DNA of 64,000 bases from Talinum fruticosum (GCA_021018815.1 JAITYX010000040.1:4456501-4520500); one strand, 5' to 3'. Numbered from the stretch's first letter, positions 21,752 to 34,095 are shown. The notes: generated by a model not told the origin, from the letters alone. A program made the numbers and translations.

Positions 21752-24700
21752 TGTAACATCCCAAAACACCCCTAGGAGTATTATATCGCCGAGTTCCTTA
21801 AAGGAACTCCCAAGACTCTTTATGGTGTCGGTTTGGCTGTATAAACTCAACTTAAAGATAATAAAGGTCGTTTTCCAAAAGAATATGAGATTTCCTAAAA
21901 CTTTTGGCAGAGTTCTGTTTGTAATGTGGATTATCCCTTAGGCTTAAAGCCATAAATCCTTGCATAAGAACCACAATATAACTCAAGGAGTTACACGCTG
22001 AGAGTATACAACTCAACGGCCACACGCGGGAGTCCAACCAATCATGCGATAAAACTTAAAACAATCTAAATGGTTTACTATACATCCGGTACAACTATAT
22101 GAACTTAATTACAAAGTACAATCTTTAGAAAATACAAGAAATGCACGACCGCCACTTGGATCACTTAGCAAACAACATACAGCAATAAGCGGGAGTCCCA
22201 AATACTTTATGTACCGCATACATCTCTTGAGAGTGTACCTACAACACTCTGGAAGGGAAAGGGGGAAATTTGTAGGGGTGAGCAATAAACCACGGGCTCA
22301 CAGGAGTCTTATACCCTTAAAATGAAAATTCTTTACACATATTACTCATAATAATGAAATCGGCGAAAGCGTAATAATATAATACAAATCTATATACTTT
22401 TCGATGAAATCTCTTGAAATCATTTGCAACATGAAACTCATAACACTTCAATCATTCAAAAGCACGGATGTAATCATTTTGGAATTGAATCACATTAAAC
22501 AAGGTGGAACCATCTGCACTTTCTTTCAAATACTTTCAGCCATAGACTGAAAATTCTTTCGGGGCTTTAGACGATTAAACTAGCCCTTGGCGGTTCTCGG
22601 GCGTTACCCACGACTCGAGTTCCGGGACCTATCTCTAGTCAAATACCGGAAGGCTCCACTTTCCTCGTCAGGAAAGAATCAACCTCTCCGGTTGATGGGC
22701 ATCCTGATACGCAAAGACCCCGTGGGCTGATATGCACGACCACCTCCTTCCTCTGGTCTAAACAACCTTAGCCTAAAATTCATTTAAACCGAAGTGATCA
22801 CAATCACTTATCAAACTTGGTTTCTAACCAAGATCTTAATTAATTTATCATCGTAGAAGGCATGACACACGTGTCACCCTTCTAAATTCACTTTCTTAAA
22901 TCCGATTCACTTTCTCAAATTCGATTCACTTTCTCAAACAAGTTTCACTTCTTTAAAACATAATCATGTTTGAAAGGTAGTTCACAAGAAATTGCATTCA
23001 AGGATCGTTTCACGTAAAATACAAAACTCCTTTCGAAACTACTTTTGAGCATCACGTAAAGCAATCACTTAACATGAATAGCCACCATTCAATGCAAGCA
23101 GTCATTCTCAACTCTTTCCAACTATACCTTTCTCAATCCACCACTCTAGTACGATTAATTTCCATTGTTCGAGCCACAAGAACCACAAGCGGATACCACC
23201 TAATTGAACATTCAACTTCTCACAATTCGTTGTCTTTACTTCAATTCCTCATTTTATGTCTCTACTTTATGAATCCACTTCTTTTTCTCATGTCTCAACT
23301 TCTCACAACTCCCTATCTTTACTCTAACTCCTCATTCTAGGTCTCTATTTCATAAATTAACTTCCTTTGCTCATACTCGACCATATGACTCCTAATCTCA
23401 CTTTATCACATAAGTTCTTCTTGCTAGGTTCATCTTCCAACTTAATTTCATCTCAAAGACTTAGATACATTCTAAACTCAACATAACCTTACAATTCCCT
23501 GCACGTCGTTTCCCTCCCTCAAACTCCCATTGTATGATGCTATCTTATTAATCAACTTCTGTTCATCCACCCTTAAATATATAACTCTCAATCGCTTTTC
23601 ATTATTTAATTTCTGTTAGCTTCGCTTACTTTCCCATTCGATTCAACCTCGAGGATTTAAATATAGTTCGAACTTAATTAACCCGACAATCACCCACTTC
23701 GGCCTCAATTGTGCATCACTTAATATTAATTCATACTCCTTTGTGTACTTCCCTCATTATTTCCCGATATTAGCAATCATTTCTTAATGCCGCAATCTCG
23801 GTAAATCTCTAACGCTCAATCTGAAATATTAATTCACAATTTATACCCAAGCCACAACGTACTCATCCCTAACTTGACTGAAATCTCGATACTATTCATT
23901 AGACCCAAGCAACCTAACTCCGTCTAACTTCCTAGATTTTCAATTCAAGCTTAAACGACCACCAATTCCCTTCACGATTCCTAATTCAACTTTCAACAAT
24001 TACTAAACTTGTTTAATAGCATACGAGTTCAATATTCACAATCATACTCAACAATCACGATAAACTCATTTGGATTTCGAAATTGCTAATAGTTTAGAGC
24101 ATAAGACCACCCACCTCGAATTCTAAGGTTTGAAATCGGATTAAGTATTCTGCGTTGTTCGGGTTCCGGCCTCTCACTTTTCTCGCCTCTAGTCCCCGGT
24201 TTCACCCGTTCGGGCTCTCTTCCTCTTACTCTATTTCCGATCGAGTTGACTCCCCCACTGCCTCTGGTTCTCATTTCTTGCTTCCTCTGCCCTCCGTGCT
24301 TGCTTTTACTTATTTTCCTCGCCTCTCGCCTTGCCGGTTTGCCGTTCTCATCGTCCCTCAAGGTTGGTCTCGGTCCCTCGCGCTCTTTGTTTCTACTCCG
24401 GGTCTTTCTTTTGCCCTCACTCTGCCCCCGTCTCTCGCTCTCTTCCCTTCGCTCATTGCCTCTTTGCGTCGCCGGCTACCGCCTTTGGTTCTGCAGTGGT
24501 CGCCGATCCCCTTGGTCTCCCTAGCCCTTGCATGCTCGCCTCTCTCTACGCTCGATCCTCCCTCTTCCATTCTTTCTTTGCTCTGTTTCTTTTCCTTTTC
24601 GCCTTCGCTAGCCCTTCCTTTCTCTTTGCTCTCACGCTCTCTCCTCTCTCTCCCTACTCCGAGTTTGCATTCTGCTTCCTCTTCTTTTCCCCTACTTGGG

Positions 24701-25093
24701 CTCCCTCTCCCTCTTTCCACCGAATGGTCTGTCGGTCCATAATCCTTATTGGACCGTAATCTTTTCCTCTCTAATCTACTTAGTGTAAGAGTAATCCCAA
24801 TCCCCCTTGTTTTCTTTTCTCTTTTTTTATTAAACATAATAATAATTAAACCCACATACGTAGCATAAGCGGTCTCGAATTTATACGTATCCGGTCCAGC
24901 GAGAAAATTCGAGAGAAAGGAATTAATATACGCTACTAATTATAATTACGCGGACGAATAATAATTCGCTCAAATAACTTATGAATATCTAACCACGAAC
25001 ATAACTTGGTCATTTGACCTACTCTTATTTAATTAAGGCTTAATAATTAATTTGACTCATAAAACTACCTAACCCAAAATTACGGGTCTTACA
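21752..25093 (+). mobile_element. Solo LTR of a Ty3/gypsy-type retrotransposon (3.34 kb)
   Basis: It begins TGTAACATCCC and ends GGGTCTTACA, a TGTAA/TTACA inverted end pair. The flanks are ACAGT (21747-21751) and ATAGT (25094-25098), a 5-bp duplication with one C/T change. No internal region or second LTR is present, so this is most simply a solo LTR left by LTR-LTR recombination. Length and ends resemble the long LTRs of Del/Tekay-like chromoviruses, but that assignment is from general likeness only. A CT/GC-rich block at 24150-24760 gives long but low-complexity ORFs that I do not accept as genes. The strand is set by the LTR ends read in plus orientation and is not certain. Confidence 0.75.
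23212..23385 (+). repeat. Imperfect ~86-bp tandem duplication inside the solo LTR
   Basis: CAACTTCTCACAATTCGTTG... and CAACTTCTCACAACTCCCTA... start at 23213 and 23299. They share TCTTTACT, AACTCCTCATT/AATTCCTCATT and GTCTCTA-TT-AT blocks. Confidence 0.6.
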
Positions 25094-26770
25094 ATAGTTT
25101 TGAAAACACTTGCGCCAAATCTTCTCTAGTGACTTTCTTGGGCTGAAAATTGGCATGGGGACATAAGACACCTTTACCTTGATTGTTGATGAGGTGAGAT
25201 ACCCTTACAAGCCCTATGTTGTCACCGATTAATGCAAACAGTATATGCTAAAATGTGCTTCACTTAGACAGGTTCTTGATTTTAGTTAGTCACTTCCTTC
25301 ATAGGGTTTAGGGGTCCTCCAAACATATAATTAAGCTAATAAAACTTGTCTAAAATAATATTAAATCCCCTAAATATTAGAGACCAAAAATGAAAAAGTT
25401 TGTTCAAAAATAAAAATAAAAAAATGCTATAACTAAGAAGTCATGGTGCTAAAATTGAAATCCTTGTTGGGACAACCTTTTTCTTCATTGATAATCATCT
25501 TTTACTACATGTTAAACTTGTCCAAAGCTTTAATAGTGTCAAAATGTGCAAAAAATAAAAAAAAAGGAATTTTTGGACAGCTAAGGCTAAAAGTGGTCAG
25601 CACAACATAGTTCTGGAAACACTTGCGCCAAATCTTCTCTAATGACTTTCTGGGGCTGAAAATTGGTATGGGGGCAAAATAAACCTTAACCTTGATTGTG
25701 GATAAGGTGAGACACCCTTCTAGGCCCTGTATTGTGACTAATCAATCCAAACAGCCTAGGTAAGAATGTGACTCACATAGGCAATTCTTGATTTTAGTTA
25801 GTCACATACTTCATAGGGTTCGGAGGGTCCTCCATACATGTAATTAACCTAATAAAACATTTCTAAAACTATATTAAAGTTGTCTTAGAATTATAGACCA
25901 AAAATGAAAAACTTATACAAAAATAAACTTTTTTTTGCTGTAACTAAGAACTCAAGGTGCTAAAATTAAAATCTTGGCTAGAACAACCTTTTTCTTCGTT
26001 GATAATCATCTTTTACAACATGTTAAACTTGTCCAAAGCCTTAAAGCCTTAAAATGAAGAGAAAATTAAATAAAAAGAGAAATTTTTGGGCAGCTTTGAC
26101 TGAAAGTGGCCAGCATAATTTTGGAAACACTTGCGCCAAATATTCTCTAGTGACTTTGTGGGACTAAAAATTGGCATGAGGATAAAACATACCTTTACCT
26201 TGATTGTGGATGAGGTGAGACACCCTTCTAGGCCTTGTATTGTGACTCGATCAATCAACCTAGGCCAAAATGTGGCTCACTTTGCCAATTCTTGATTTTA
26301 GTTAGTCACCTCCTTCATAGGGTTCAGGGGTCCTCCACACATGTAATTAAGCTAATGAAACATGTCTAAAACAATATTAAAGCTCCCAAAATATTACAAA
26401 AATGAAAAAATTATTCAAAAATAAAAAAATTATGCTCGTAACTAAGAACTCAAGCTGGTAAAATTGGAATCTAGGCTGAGACAACCTTTTTCTTCGTTGA
26501 TAATAATATTTTACTACATGTTATACTTGTTTAAAGCCTTAATAGCCTTAAACTGAAGAGCAAATTAAATAAAAAAAGGAATTTTTGGTCGACTTTGATT
26601 GAAAGTGGCAAGTACAGACACAATTTTGGAAACACTTGCACCAAATATTCTCTAATGACTTTCCGGGGCTGAAAATTGGCATGAGGACAAAAGATACCTT
26701 TACCTTGATTGTCGATGGGGTGAGACACCCTTCCAAGCCCTCTATTGTGATTGATCAAGGCAATCAACAT

Positions 26771-27196
26771 TTAATTAAAATGTCATTTCTCTAAAATTAT
26801 ATATATATTATCTTACATATTATGAACTCTTCAATTCAAATATCATGCTTATATAGACTAACATTTATTAAAATTTTACGTTATATAGCTACGTGATTCA
26901 TGCTAGAGATTTCATATTTGAAGCGAAGAAGGAAAAATCTTGCAAATGAAAAATTCTTTCTATTATTTCTTTCTCAGAATAAATGTAGAAGATTTCATGG
27001 AATGATTTTGTTTTTTTATTCAAATGTTAGGAAATTTGAACATAGACATTATTTGTCCATAATATTCTACTACTCTTAGTTTGTGCGGTATTTACATTAA
27101 TGAAATATTCTTTTCGATTGAATTCAGTTGGTTTAAGGACTTATTAATGTATTATTATAAGCATAAGTTCAACTCGTTACATAATTGTTAATTACA

Positions 27197-27197
<1 letters not shown>
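26771..27197. other. AT-rich CACTA interior without recognised features
   Basis: No ORF or repeat of note; it lies between the array and a trinucleotide microsatellite. Confidence 0.5.
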
Positions 27198-27258
<61 letters not shown>

Positions 27259-27274
27259 CAACAATAATAATAGT
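27198..27274 (+). repeat. (TAA)n microsatellite
   Basis: Nearly pure AAT/TAA units with a short AAC-interrupted tail (AACAACAACAATAATAATAG). Confidence 0.9.
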
Positions 27275-27329
27275 AATAAGTCATCTGAAACTGGTAAATT
27301 GCAACAATATGTATTTAAATTGAAATCAA

Positions 27330-27638
27330 AATATTGTAGTAGCAATATAATTTGCTAATAATATAATTTTTTTGTAGCAAATGCTGATTTTGTGACAAAT
27401 GTAACTTGCTACAAATGCGAAGGTATAGTAGCAAAATAATATTTTGTGGCAAGTTATCATTTGCCACAAAAATGTAGTATTTGTGACGATTTTTAAATTT
27501 GCAACAAAAGGCTTTTGTAACGGACTTTCTGTGGCAACCTTGTGACAATTTAGAAATTGTCACAAAATGGATATTGTGACAAAATTGTTGTATCTTGTTG
27601 CAAATTTAGTTGCCAAAAAAGCAAATTTTCTTGTAATG
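27330..27638 (-). repeat. Right subterminal and terminal repeats of the CACTA element
   Basis: Dense motifs of both orientations occur: GTAGCAATATAATTTGC, TTGTAGCAAATG, TTGTGACAAATG, TTGCTACAAATG, TTTGTGGCAAG, TTTGCCACAAAAA, TTTGTGACGA, TTGCAACAAAAGG, TTGTCACAAAAT. The terminal ATTTTCTTGTAATG at 27625-27638 is the inverted match of the left end. Confidence 0.8.
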
Positions 27639-27641
27639 ACT

Positions 27642-27923
27642 GGAATGACAAACGGCTCGCTAGTCGTTACTCGGAGCATTGAGTCATCAAGGCTTTTGTT
27701 CTATGAGAGCTTTCGTTCTATAAATAGCATCTACCCATCCTCATTCATTCACTTTGCTATCTCTTACTCTCTTCACTTGAACTTAGAATCCTTTACTCGA
27801 ATACTCTCAAACTTCGGACTCTCCACTCTCAACTCTCAACTCTCAACTCTCTCTATCTCTCACTCGTTCACTTTCCTAATCTCTTAATTTCTCAATGTTA
27901 ATCTCTTTCTCTTTCTCTCGAAA
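27642..27923 (+). promoter_or_regulatory. ORF3 promoter/leader of element B, right of the CACTA insertion
   Basis: After the right-hand ACT (27639-27641) the spacer continues with AACGGCTCGCTAGTCGTTAC, a TATAAATA box (27719-27726) and a long CT-rich leader. The GTAAG donor seen in Z, A and F is not visible in this copy. Confidence 0.55.
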
Positions 27924-29370
27924 ATGCCTAAGAGAAACTGTTGCTGAAGGAGGTTCAGCCACTAAGAAGGCTAGAACTAGAACCATCCAACAAGGAAATC
28001 CTCAAAAGGATCCCTCCAATGGCAAAGCACTCGCTTTCGATGACCAAAAGCTCATCGTGCCTAGCATTACTTCATTGAAGAAAAATTCTTTTCATCCACA
28101 AAACTTTCATGGATCAAGCCTATAGGTACTTTCAATTATTTGTGTTTCTATGATTACATATGCCCAGAACTAGTCACATAGTTCTACTAAAATATGGTTA
28201 CAAGAGACAATGTTGTCTCTTCTCTCGTTCAAGAGAAGGTTATTCGTATTAACCTCTCCCCGCTTCACAAGCTTTTTGATGTTTAGACTCTCTTCCTGAA
28301 CTCAAGCCCAATTTCTTCTAATGAAATCGCTAATCATTTCTCCGACAAGTATGCCCAAATTATTCCAAAGTCCGAGAAAGAACTTTTCTGTGACTCATAT
28401 GTCTTCCGGAGCTAGACACTTTTTGCTTCATTTTGATGAGAACTATGTTCTCTTTCTATCCCTCTAAGGACAACCCCAACAGCAAGGTTCCTAAGGTTCT
28501 CTATGACCTCTTTCCTTTCATTCGGAAAAGATAGCTTATGTCCCATATGATCGAAAAAGTCCCCTCTTCCTTTATGTGTCTGTACTTCTACAATATTTGC
28601 TCACTTTAAAGTGGATCTCCCAAATGGTCCACATAAATTTCTGGAGCCAACTATCTCGCATAGGCAGACCTGAGCTAGTTACACTAGGATACTAGGAAAT
28701 ATCATCCGGTGTCCGGGTTCACACTTTTGAGCTTCTACCTCCTCCTCCGCCTCGGACGCAGAAGAGTTCCGAGACACCTCTTCTCACTATTGGACCATCT
28801 TCTTTCTAGCCTGCCCTTACCATAGACTTACTTCAGAATGTGGCTTCTCAATTTGCTGCTCTTGCCAAAAGTTACAATTAACTCATACGGCTTTCTAGGC
28901 TTTCATGCTTATTTTGACTCAACTTCGGTGCTCGGCTCGAAGTAGATCGATCGAGTCAAGCCCTGGTCAAAGAGCTAAAAGATGTCATCAAGCAACAACA
29001 AGATCAAATCCGTTGTCTTCAAGAGTGCAAATCAAAGGCTGTTGAGGACTCCCACTCGAACAAGTATCATCCTCGTAGTCCTCCAGCTCTTCTAACTCGA
29101 GTCGGAAGAATTAGAAATAGGAATAGCCAAGTCGAAGGCCAAGGGAAGAAGGAACCTGAGGTCATTTCCTTATAATACACCAAGTCTGCCTCAAAAAGAG
29201 GTTGGGGATGGTGGTCAATCCGAGGCTCAACCTTCTACACAACCATCTCAAGCTGAAGAGGTTGAGGGCTCAAATGAGGAGATAGAAGAAATACAACCTC
29301 CGGTACGCAGGTTTGCCATTTCGATCACGAGATCTACCTTTGCTCCTACCACCTATTCCTTACCTAGATG
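27924..29370 (+). pseudogene. ORF3 of element B (broken)
   Basis: It begins ATGCCTAAGAGA and loses frame at once. Recognisable blocks are the KNSFHPQNFHGS-like counterpart of FFPTTKF at ~28080, the YICPELVT counterpart of YPELVSEF near 28160, SDKYAQIIPKSEK near 28350, and a coiled-coil region with KELKDVIKQQQDQIRCLQE near 28970. The end is approximate. Decay is heavier than in A and F. Confidence 0.6.
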
Positions 29371-29866
29371 CTTCCTCTTAAGGCTATCAATGTAGAAGAA
29401 GGGATCCTCGTTCTTTCTCCTCCACTCACATGGCTCCACCCCTCCTCGCTTTCAATTTTTTTTTTTCCAACATCTATGTATCTCTATTTACTCCCTTCCC
29501 CATTTATTTCTTTGATGAAATGCATAGGGGAGAGAAAAGTCAGATGGATGTTTGGTTTAGGGCGAGTTTAGTTTCTTTTGTTTTTCATTTCGTGTACTTT
29601 TTTAGCATGAATGAAATTTTACAATCTCCGAGCATCATTAACTTGTATTATCCATATCTCATTATATGTACTATGATTTTATGCTCTAATTCTTATTCTT
29701 ATGCTCCGATAAATTCTGTTCTAATATTTCTTGCATTAATATGTTCTCACAACAAATTTTAACTTTGTTTCACAAAGCACATTCTACGGTTATTCCTGTC
29801 TAAGCAATGAAAACTTAACTCTCTAAACTTTTAGGATCTTTTATTAAGTGTTGAATGCCTTTCATC
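29371..29866 (+). other. 3' non-coding region of element B
   Basis: AT-rich, no gene. It contains the second purine-rich motif (TGATGAAATGCATAGGGGAG, 29513 on) and the conserved GTTGAATGCCTTTCATC before the PPT. Confidence 0.55.
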
Positions 29867-29880
29867 AAAAAAGGGCAGAT
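29867..29880 (+). other. Polypurine tract (element B)
   Basis: AAAAAAGGGCAGAT immediately precedes the LTR start TGAAGATTCGAG; one pyrimidine interrupts the tract. Confidence 0.75.
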
Positions 29881-30157
29881 TGAAGATTCGAGTGTAACTC
29901 TCTATCTCTCTATGGTTTTGATTTCAACTCATTCTAAGGCTTCAAAAAGCTTATCTTTAAGTTTTCAACACTGTCTCGAGCTACTCCGAAAAGCATCTCT
30001 TGAGTAAAACACAGTTCACTAGGTTTCGACACACTCGGATACAACTTATATAGTTGTCATAAGTAAATAATTTCACGAACATATCCGAAGACTCGGGTAG
30101 CCTTTAGGAAACTCATATCTAAGTATATGTTATTTTCGAACCCACTCGAAACCATCT
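29881..30157 (+). repeat. 3' LTR of element B, first part
   Basis: It starts TGAAGATTCGAG. It matches the beginning of A's LTR until interrupted by element G. It ends with CCATCT, repeated at 37461. Confidence 0.8.
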
Positions 30158-32259
30158 CGTTAAATCATATTTTATACGAATTTTTATTAGTTATTTAGCT
30201 TATATTATATAGTTTATTTTATCTAATTTATCTTATTTATTTTATTTATAGGTAATTATCGAATAAATTGGGAAAGAAGACAAAAGATGTTAAAAGTGGG
30301 TTTTTAGCTACCGACAAGCATCCTAGAAAAGATATGAAATCGGTCCATAAAAATAATATGTCATAAAATATTTATTTTATGATATTTTATTTTGTGAACT
30401 CCTAATTGGAAGAGAAAAGGAAACTTAGAAGAGAAGAAAGAGGAATAAACCCTAGCTCCTTCACCTTATATATACTACTTATTATCATCATGGAGAGCAA
30501 CCACATGCAGCCCTTGCTGCCCCTCTTGCCTGGCCGCCTACGGACACGCTGCGCCCCTTTAGCCGCCCATCACCATCCCTTCCTTGGCTTCCCCCTTCGC
30601 TGCCCACAATTCCTTTGCTGCCCCCTACAGCAGCCCATCATCTCTCGCTCACCTCCTTCACATCATCATCCTATGGGGAAGATTGTTTTGGTAGAATTAT
30701 TATTATTATTATTGTTGCAATTTTTATTTTAAGACTTTATTTTTATTATTAGATTAAAATTAAAGATGCTATTTTTATTTAGTTTATGTGTCCAAAGTTA
30801 CATTATGTTTGAGTAATTTTTCTTATACTTAGTATAATCTACTTGAAACCATGTTAAATTATTTATTTTGAAATAAAGTTTCGATCTTTATTGTCTTATT
30901 GATTCGATCCATGATTCTATGATAATTTGATTTTAATGTGTATGATTTTATGTCTAATTAATTAGAGTGCACACTAATTAGTTTTATATAAATTCATATG
31001 ATAGTTTAAAGGGTTTAAGTACGTAATCGCTTGATCTTTTAGACATAAGTATCACCCTAGTTAATCATGGATGACTCATAGCCATCTGTTTTAATTAGGA
31101 AATTATCATAGATCCTTCTTAAATCAATTTGCTAGTAGATTGGTTATTAGGTGCTAGATGATGTTTTTCTAATACTGAATGCTCTAATTTGATTAGATTG
31201 TAGTGCTAGTGCTAGGGTTATCAATATTAGTATGGTTTATATTATGGCTAGGCCTAAGAAAACTAATAACTAAGGAAAAAACGGGAAGTTCCGCTAGTGG
31301 TTGTCTTCTACAGTTTAGCTCATGGGTAGATCAATTTGTGTATTAATGATAAATAATAAGTTGCATGGTGGATATATATTATACTAAGTGTTTTCATAAA
31401 TTTTATATCTTTGATAATTATTTGTTTGCTTTTTAGTTATTTTCTTTAGTTTGTCAATTTTTATTTATAAATTTATAGTCTTTTATTATCGATTTCATTA
31501 TCCCCCTAAAGTTCAGTATTTTAGGTTAGTTTTAGTAATTTTATTTTAATTTAATTTTGAGTCTTTATATATTTTAATTTTCAGATTATTTTTCTATCAC
31601 TTTTTATTATTTTTGAGTCAGTTTGTTAGAAATTAGTTTAAAAATAGTCTCTTTTATTATTTTTTGTGTTTTATCTTCTTTTAGGGTTCAGATAGAGTTC
31701 TAGTTTGCTGTGATTAAATTTTGAATTTTTGGAATTAATTTGATAATTTTTCATATTTAATTCTTGAATTTAATTACTACAGATTTTTGTTAGATAATTT
31801 CATAAATTCGATTTTGAATTTTATTTTTATATTTTTAGGGTCTGGTTAGGTCTATAAAATTAGTGTTAAAATTCTGGGTAATTTTAATATTTATTTTCGT
31901 AATTATTTTAGTGCAAAATTTTACTCATTTAATTTTCTGTCTTAGAATTTGTTTATTTTCTGCTCTAGTTTTCTATTTTAATTATTCTAAAAAATATACA
32001 AAAATATTTCTGGGATATTTTAGTTCTATTGTTATGTATAAATTATTTATTTAGTTGTTAGATAATTTTCTATGATTTTTAGTTATTGATTTTAATTTAT
32101 ATTTTCTATTTTGTTTTTAAGAGTAGTAAATTGAATTAGATTTAAGCTTACATATTTATTATATCTTTCCTTGTGGATTTGATCCCTACTCGCTGTATGC
32201 TATATTATTTATTCTAAGCCTAAGTAGTGGTTAATTTGTAGTTGTACGACAAGCTAACA
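30158..32259 (+). repeat. 5' LTR of element G
   Basis: It is aligned by eye over its whole length with 35344-37460, with few differences. It ends CAAGCTAACA. A TATATATA box lies at ~30467. A short C-rich stretch follows (30510-30660). An ATT run of about six units is at 30696-30714. Confidence 0.9.
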
Positions 32260-32264
32260 AATTT

Positions 32265-32282
32265 TAGGCGTCGTTGCTGGGA
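32265..32282 (+). other. Primer binding site (element G)
   Basis: TAGGCGTCGTTGCTGGGA differs at a few bases from TGGCGCCGTTGCCGGGGA, the Asp-tRNA-type primer site usual in Athila/Tat elements. It starts six bases after the LTR. Confidence 0.75.
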
Positions 32283-32470
32283 AAGAAAATAATAGTTGTT
32301 AGTTTTTATTTAACTTAGATTTATTACTTTTATTACTTCTTTGTGAGTTTAATAGTTTTTTTCGTAGTTTTTTTAGCGTTTTATTTTATTTTGATAAGGA
32401 GCTTACATTTGATGAAGTTGAAGCCAAGTAAGTGTTTCGATTCTATTTCGTAAGTTCTGAAATTATTGAG
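32283..32470 (+). other. Leader of element G before gag
   Basis: T-rich untranslated leader between the primer site and the gag ATG; no feature recognised. Confidence 0.5.
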
Positions 32471-34095
32471 ATGACTACTTTACGTGAACTTGCTGCACCT
32501 AACTTGGATACACAACTTCTACCTATCTCATATCCTACATTGGACCGACCACTAAAATTGAACTCCGGATTCTTAAATATGTTACCTAAATTTCATGGAC
32601 TGTCCGGTGAGTACCCATATCATCATATCAATGAGTTTATTATTACATGTTCCACCATGCAACTTGAGGGAATCACCCAAGACCAAATTAAGTTGAGAGC
32701 CTTTCCCTTTTATTTCGGGATAAGGCTAAAGATTGGTTTTATTACTTACCATCTGCAACATTCACTACATGGACCGAAGTTCATAAAGCATTTTTAGAGA
32801 AATTTTTTCCTACATCTAGGATAGGGTCCATTAGAAAGGAAATTTGTGGTATTAAACAGATGATTGGGGAGATTTTTTCGAATATTGGGAGCCTTTTAAT
32901 AAATTATGTGCTAGTTTTCCCCAACATCAAATTTTTGAGCATTTATTGATTCAATACTTTTATGAAGGTTTATTACCAATAGATAAAAAAATGGTAGATG
33001 TTGCTAGTGGAGGGGCTTTGTTTAATAAGACTCCAGCTCAAGCTAGAGAAATCTTTAATATTATGGCCCAAAATACTCAACAATTTGGAATTGGAGATAC
33101 CCAATTTCGGAATGTTAATGAGTTCAATTTAGGTCCATCTGTAGAGACCCAATTATCCCAAATTACTGTTATGTTAAACAAATTGGTCAATAGAGGAGAA
33201 ACAATAGCTTGTAAAATTTGTTGTTTAGAGCGGCACCCTATCGATGCATGCCCTACTCAACAAAGACGGCATGTGAATGCTATTTTTTCCAACCAAGGTC
33301 AAATGAACTATAACCCATTGTCCAACACTTATGAAGAATGGAGTGACTACTCTAACCTTAGGTATGGATTTGAAGAAAACCCTCTGGAATTTTATCAATC
33401 CATTGCTCAGGACAAAACTAATTATCTTTTACGAGTAAATCATTAAGAAGATGGATGACCGAGAAAAGGAGACTGACCTTAGGCTCCAAAGCTTAGAGAT
33501 GACCATTAAGCGGGTTTAAGAGAGACAGATTGCCAATGATACCATGCTTAGTAACCCGCAAGCCCAAATGCAATCTCAACCTTTCCAAGATCCTAAAGAA
33601 AATGTGAGTGTCTTAACACTTAATGGTGGGAAAGAGTTAGAGGAACTCGAGAAAAACATAGAGGAACCTAAGAAAAACTTAGAGGTAGAGCTAGAATTAG
33701 AGGTCAAGGAATCTAAACTTGACCAAAACAAAGATGACGCCTCTAATGCTAAGGAAATAGGTGAAAATAAGAAAGATCTTTACAAGCCTATCCCACTTTT
33801 TCCTATTAGACTAATAAGCACAACTCCTAAGATAGACGAGGCAATTGATGATATCATAGAAATATCTAGGAAGGCAGAAATCAATAATCCTCTTCTAGAT
33901 ACTACGAAACGAGAACCTCGTTATACTAAGTTCCTTAAAGATATATTCACAAACAAATTAAAATTGAAAAGGAATAACAAGGTAAGGGTGAAGGAGAATA
34001 CATCTGCTCTTTTCCAAAAGAAATTTTCCACTAATTGCAAATATGCAGGAGACCGGATCAATTTAGTGTGGGAAATGCAATTAGATGATCCTTGA
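32471..34095 (+). pseudogene. gag: gag of element G (Athila/Tat type, two frameshifts)
   Basis: The start MTTLRELAAPNLDTQ is typical of this lineage. The retrotransposon gag domain holds KFHGLSGEYPYHHINEFI and QIKLRAFPF. It shifts frame at ~32715, continues in the next frame (KDWFYYLP, RKEICGIKQ), shifts again near 32877 and resumes at 32946 (YFYEGLLPIDKKMVDVASGG). A zinc knuckle CX2CX4HX4C is intact at 33210-33251 (CKICCLERHPIDAC). A stop at ~33444 splits off the C-terminal part (33544-34095), which is rich in Glu/Lys and contains KFLKDIFTNK, the usual motif just before protease. Instead of protease the frame ends at 34095. Confidence 0.8.

Larger units (their letters stand above)
21359..26770 (+). 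repeat. Tandem array of ~505-514-bp units (four plus a partial), split by a solo LTR
   Basis: Unit starts (CAAGCCCT/TAGGCC-TGTATTGTGA) are at 21359, 25208, 25722, 26229 and 26734. Shared blocks in each unit include GGGTCCTCCACACATGTAAT, AATAATATTAAA, CTTTTTCTTCATTGATAATC, GAAACACTTGCGCCAAAT and TGGGGCTGAAAATTGGCATG. Unit 1 is interrupted by the solo LTR at 21752-25093. Without it, unit 1 is about 502 bp. Tandem arrays inside CACTA elements are known in plants. Confidence 0.85.
18758..27638. mobile_element. CACTA-type DNA transposon, non-autonomous, 8.9 kb
   Basis: The left end is TACTACAAGAAAAT; the right end, read inward, is CATTACAAGAAAAT. Canonical plant CACTA ends read CACTACAAGAAAA, so each end differs by one C-to-T change. 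A 3-bp duplication ACT flanks both sides (18755-18757, 27639-27641), the size expected for this superfamily. Both ends carry subterminal repeats of the type TTTGTGGCAAA/TTTGCCACAAA. I find no transposase (TNP2-like) or TNPA-like coding sequence inside. It carries instead a tandem array, a solo LTR and unassigned DNA. It splits the pol-ORF3 spacer of element B cleanly. Confidence 0.85.

Noticed and set aside
24155..24742. 195-residue plus-strand ORF, the longest of several overlapping ORFs in a CT/GC-rich block
   Set aside because: Low-complexity Leu/Ser/Pro-rich translation with comparably long ORFs in the other plus frame and on the minus strand (24358-24855). It lies inside a solo LTR and has no recognisable domain.
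30406..30732. 108-residue ORF and its partner 35657-35917 in element G
   Set aside because: Both lie in the LTRs of G, span the C-rich R-like region and the TTA run (poly-Leu), and differ by frame; not protein-coding.
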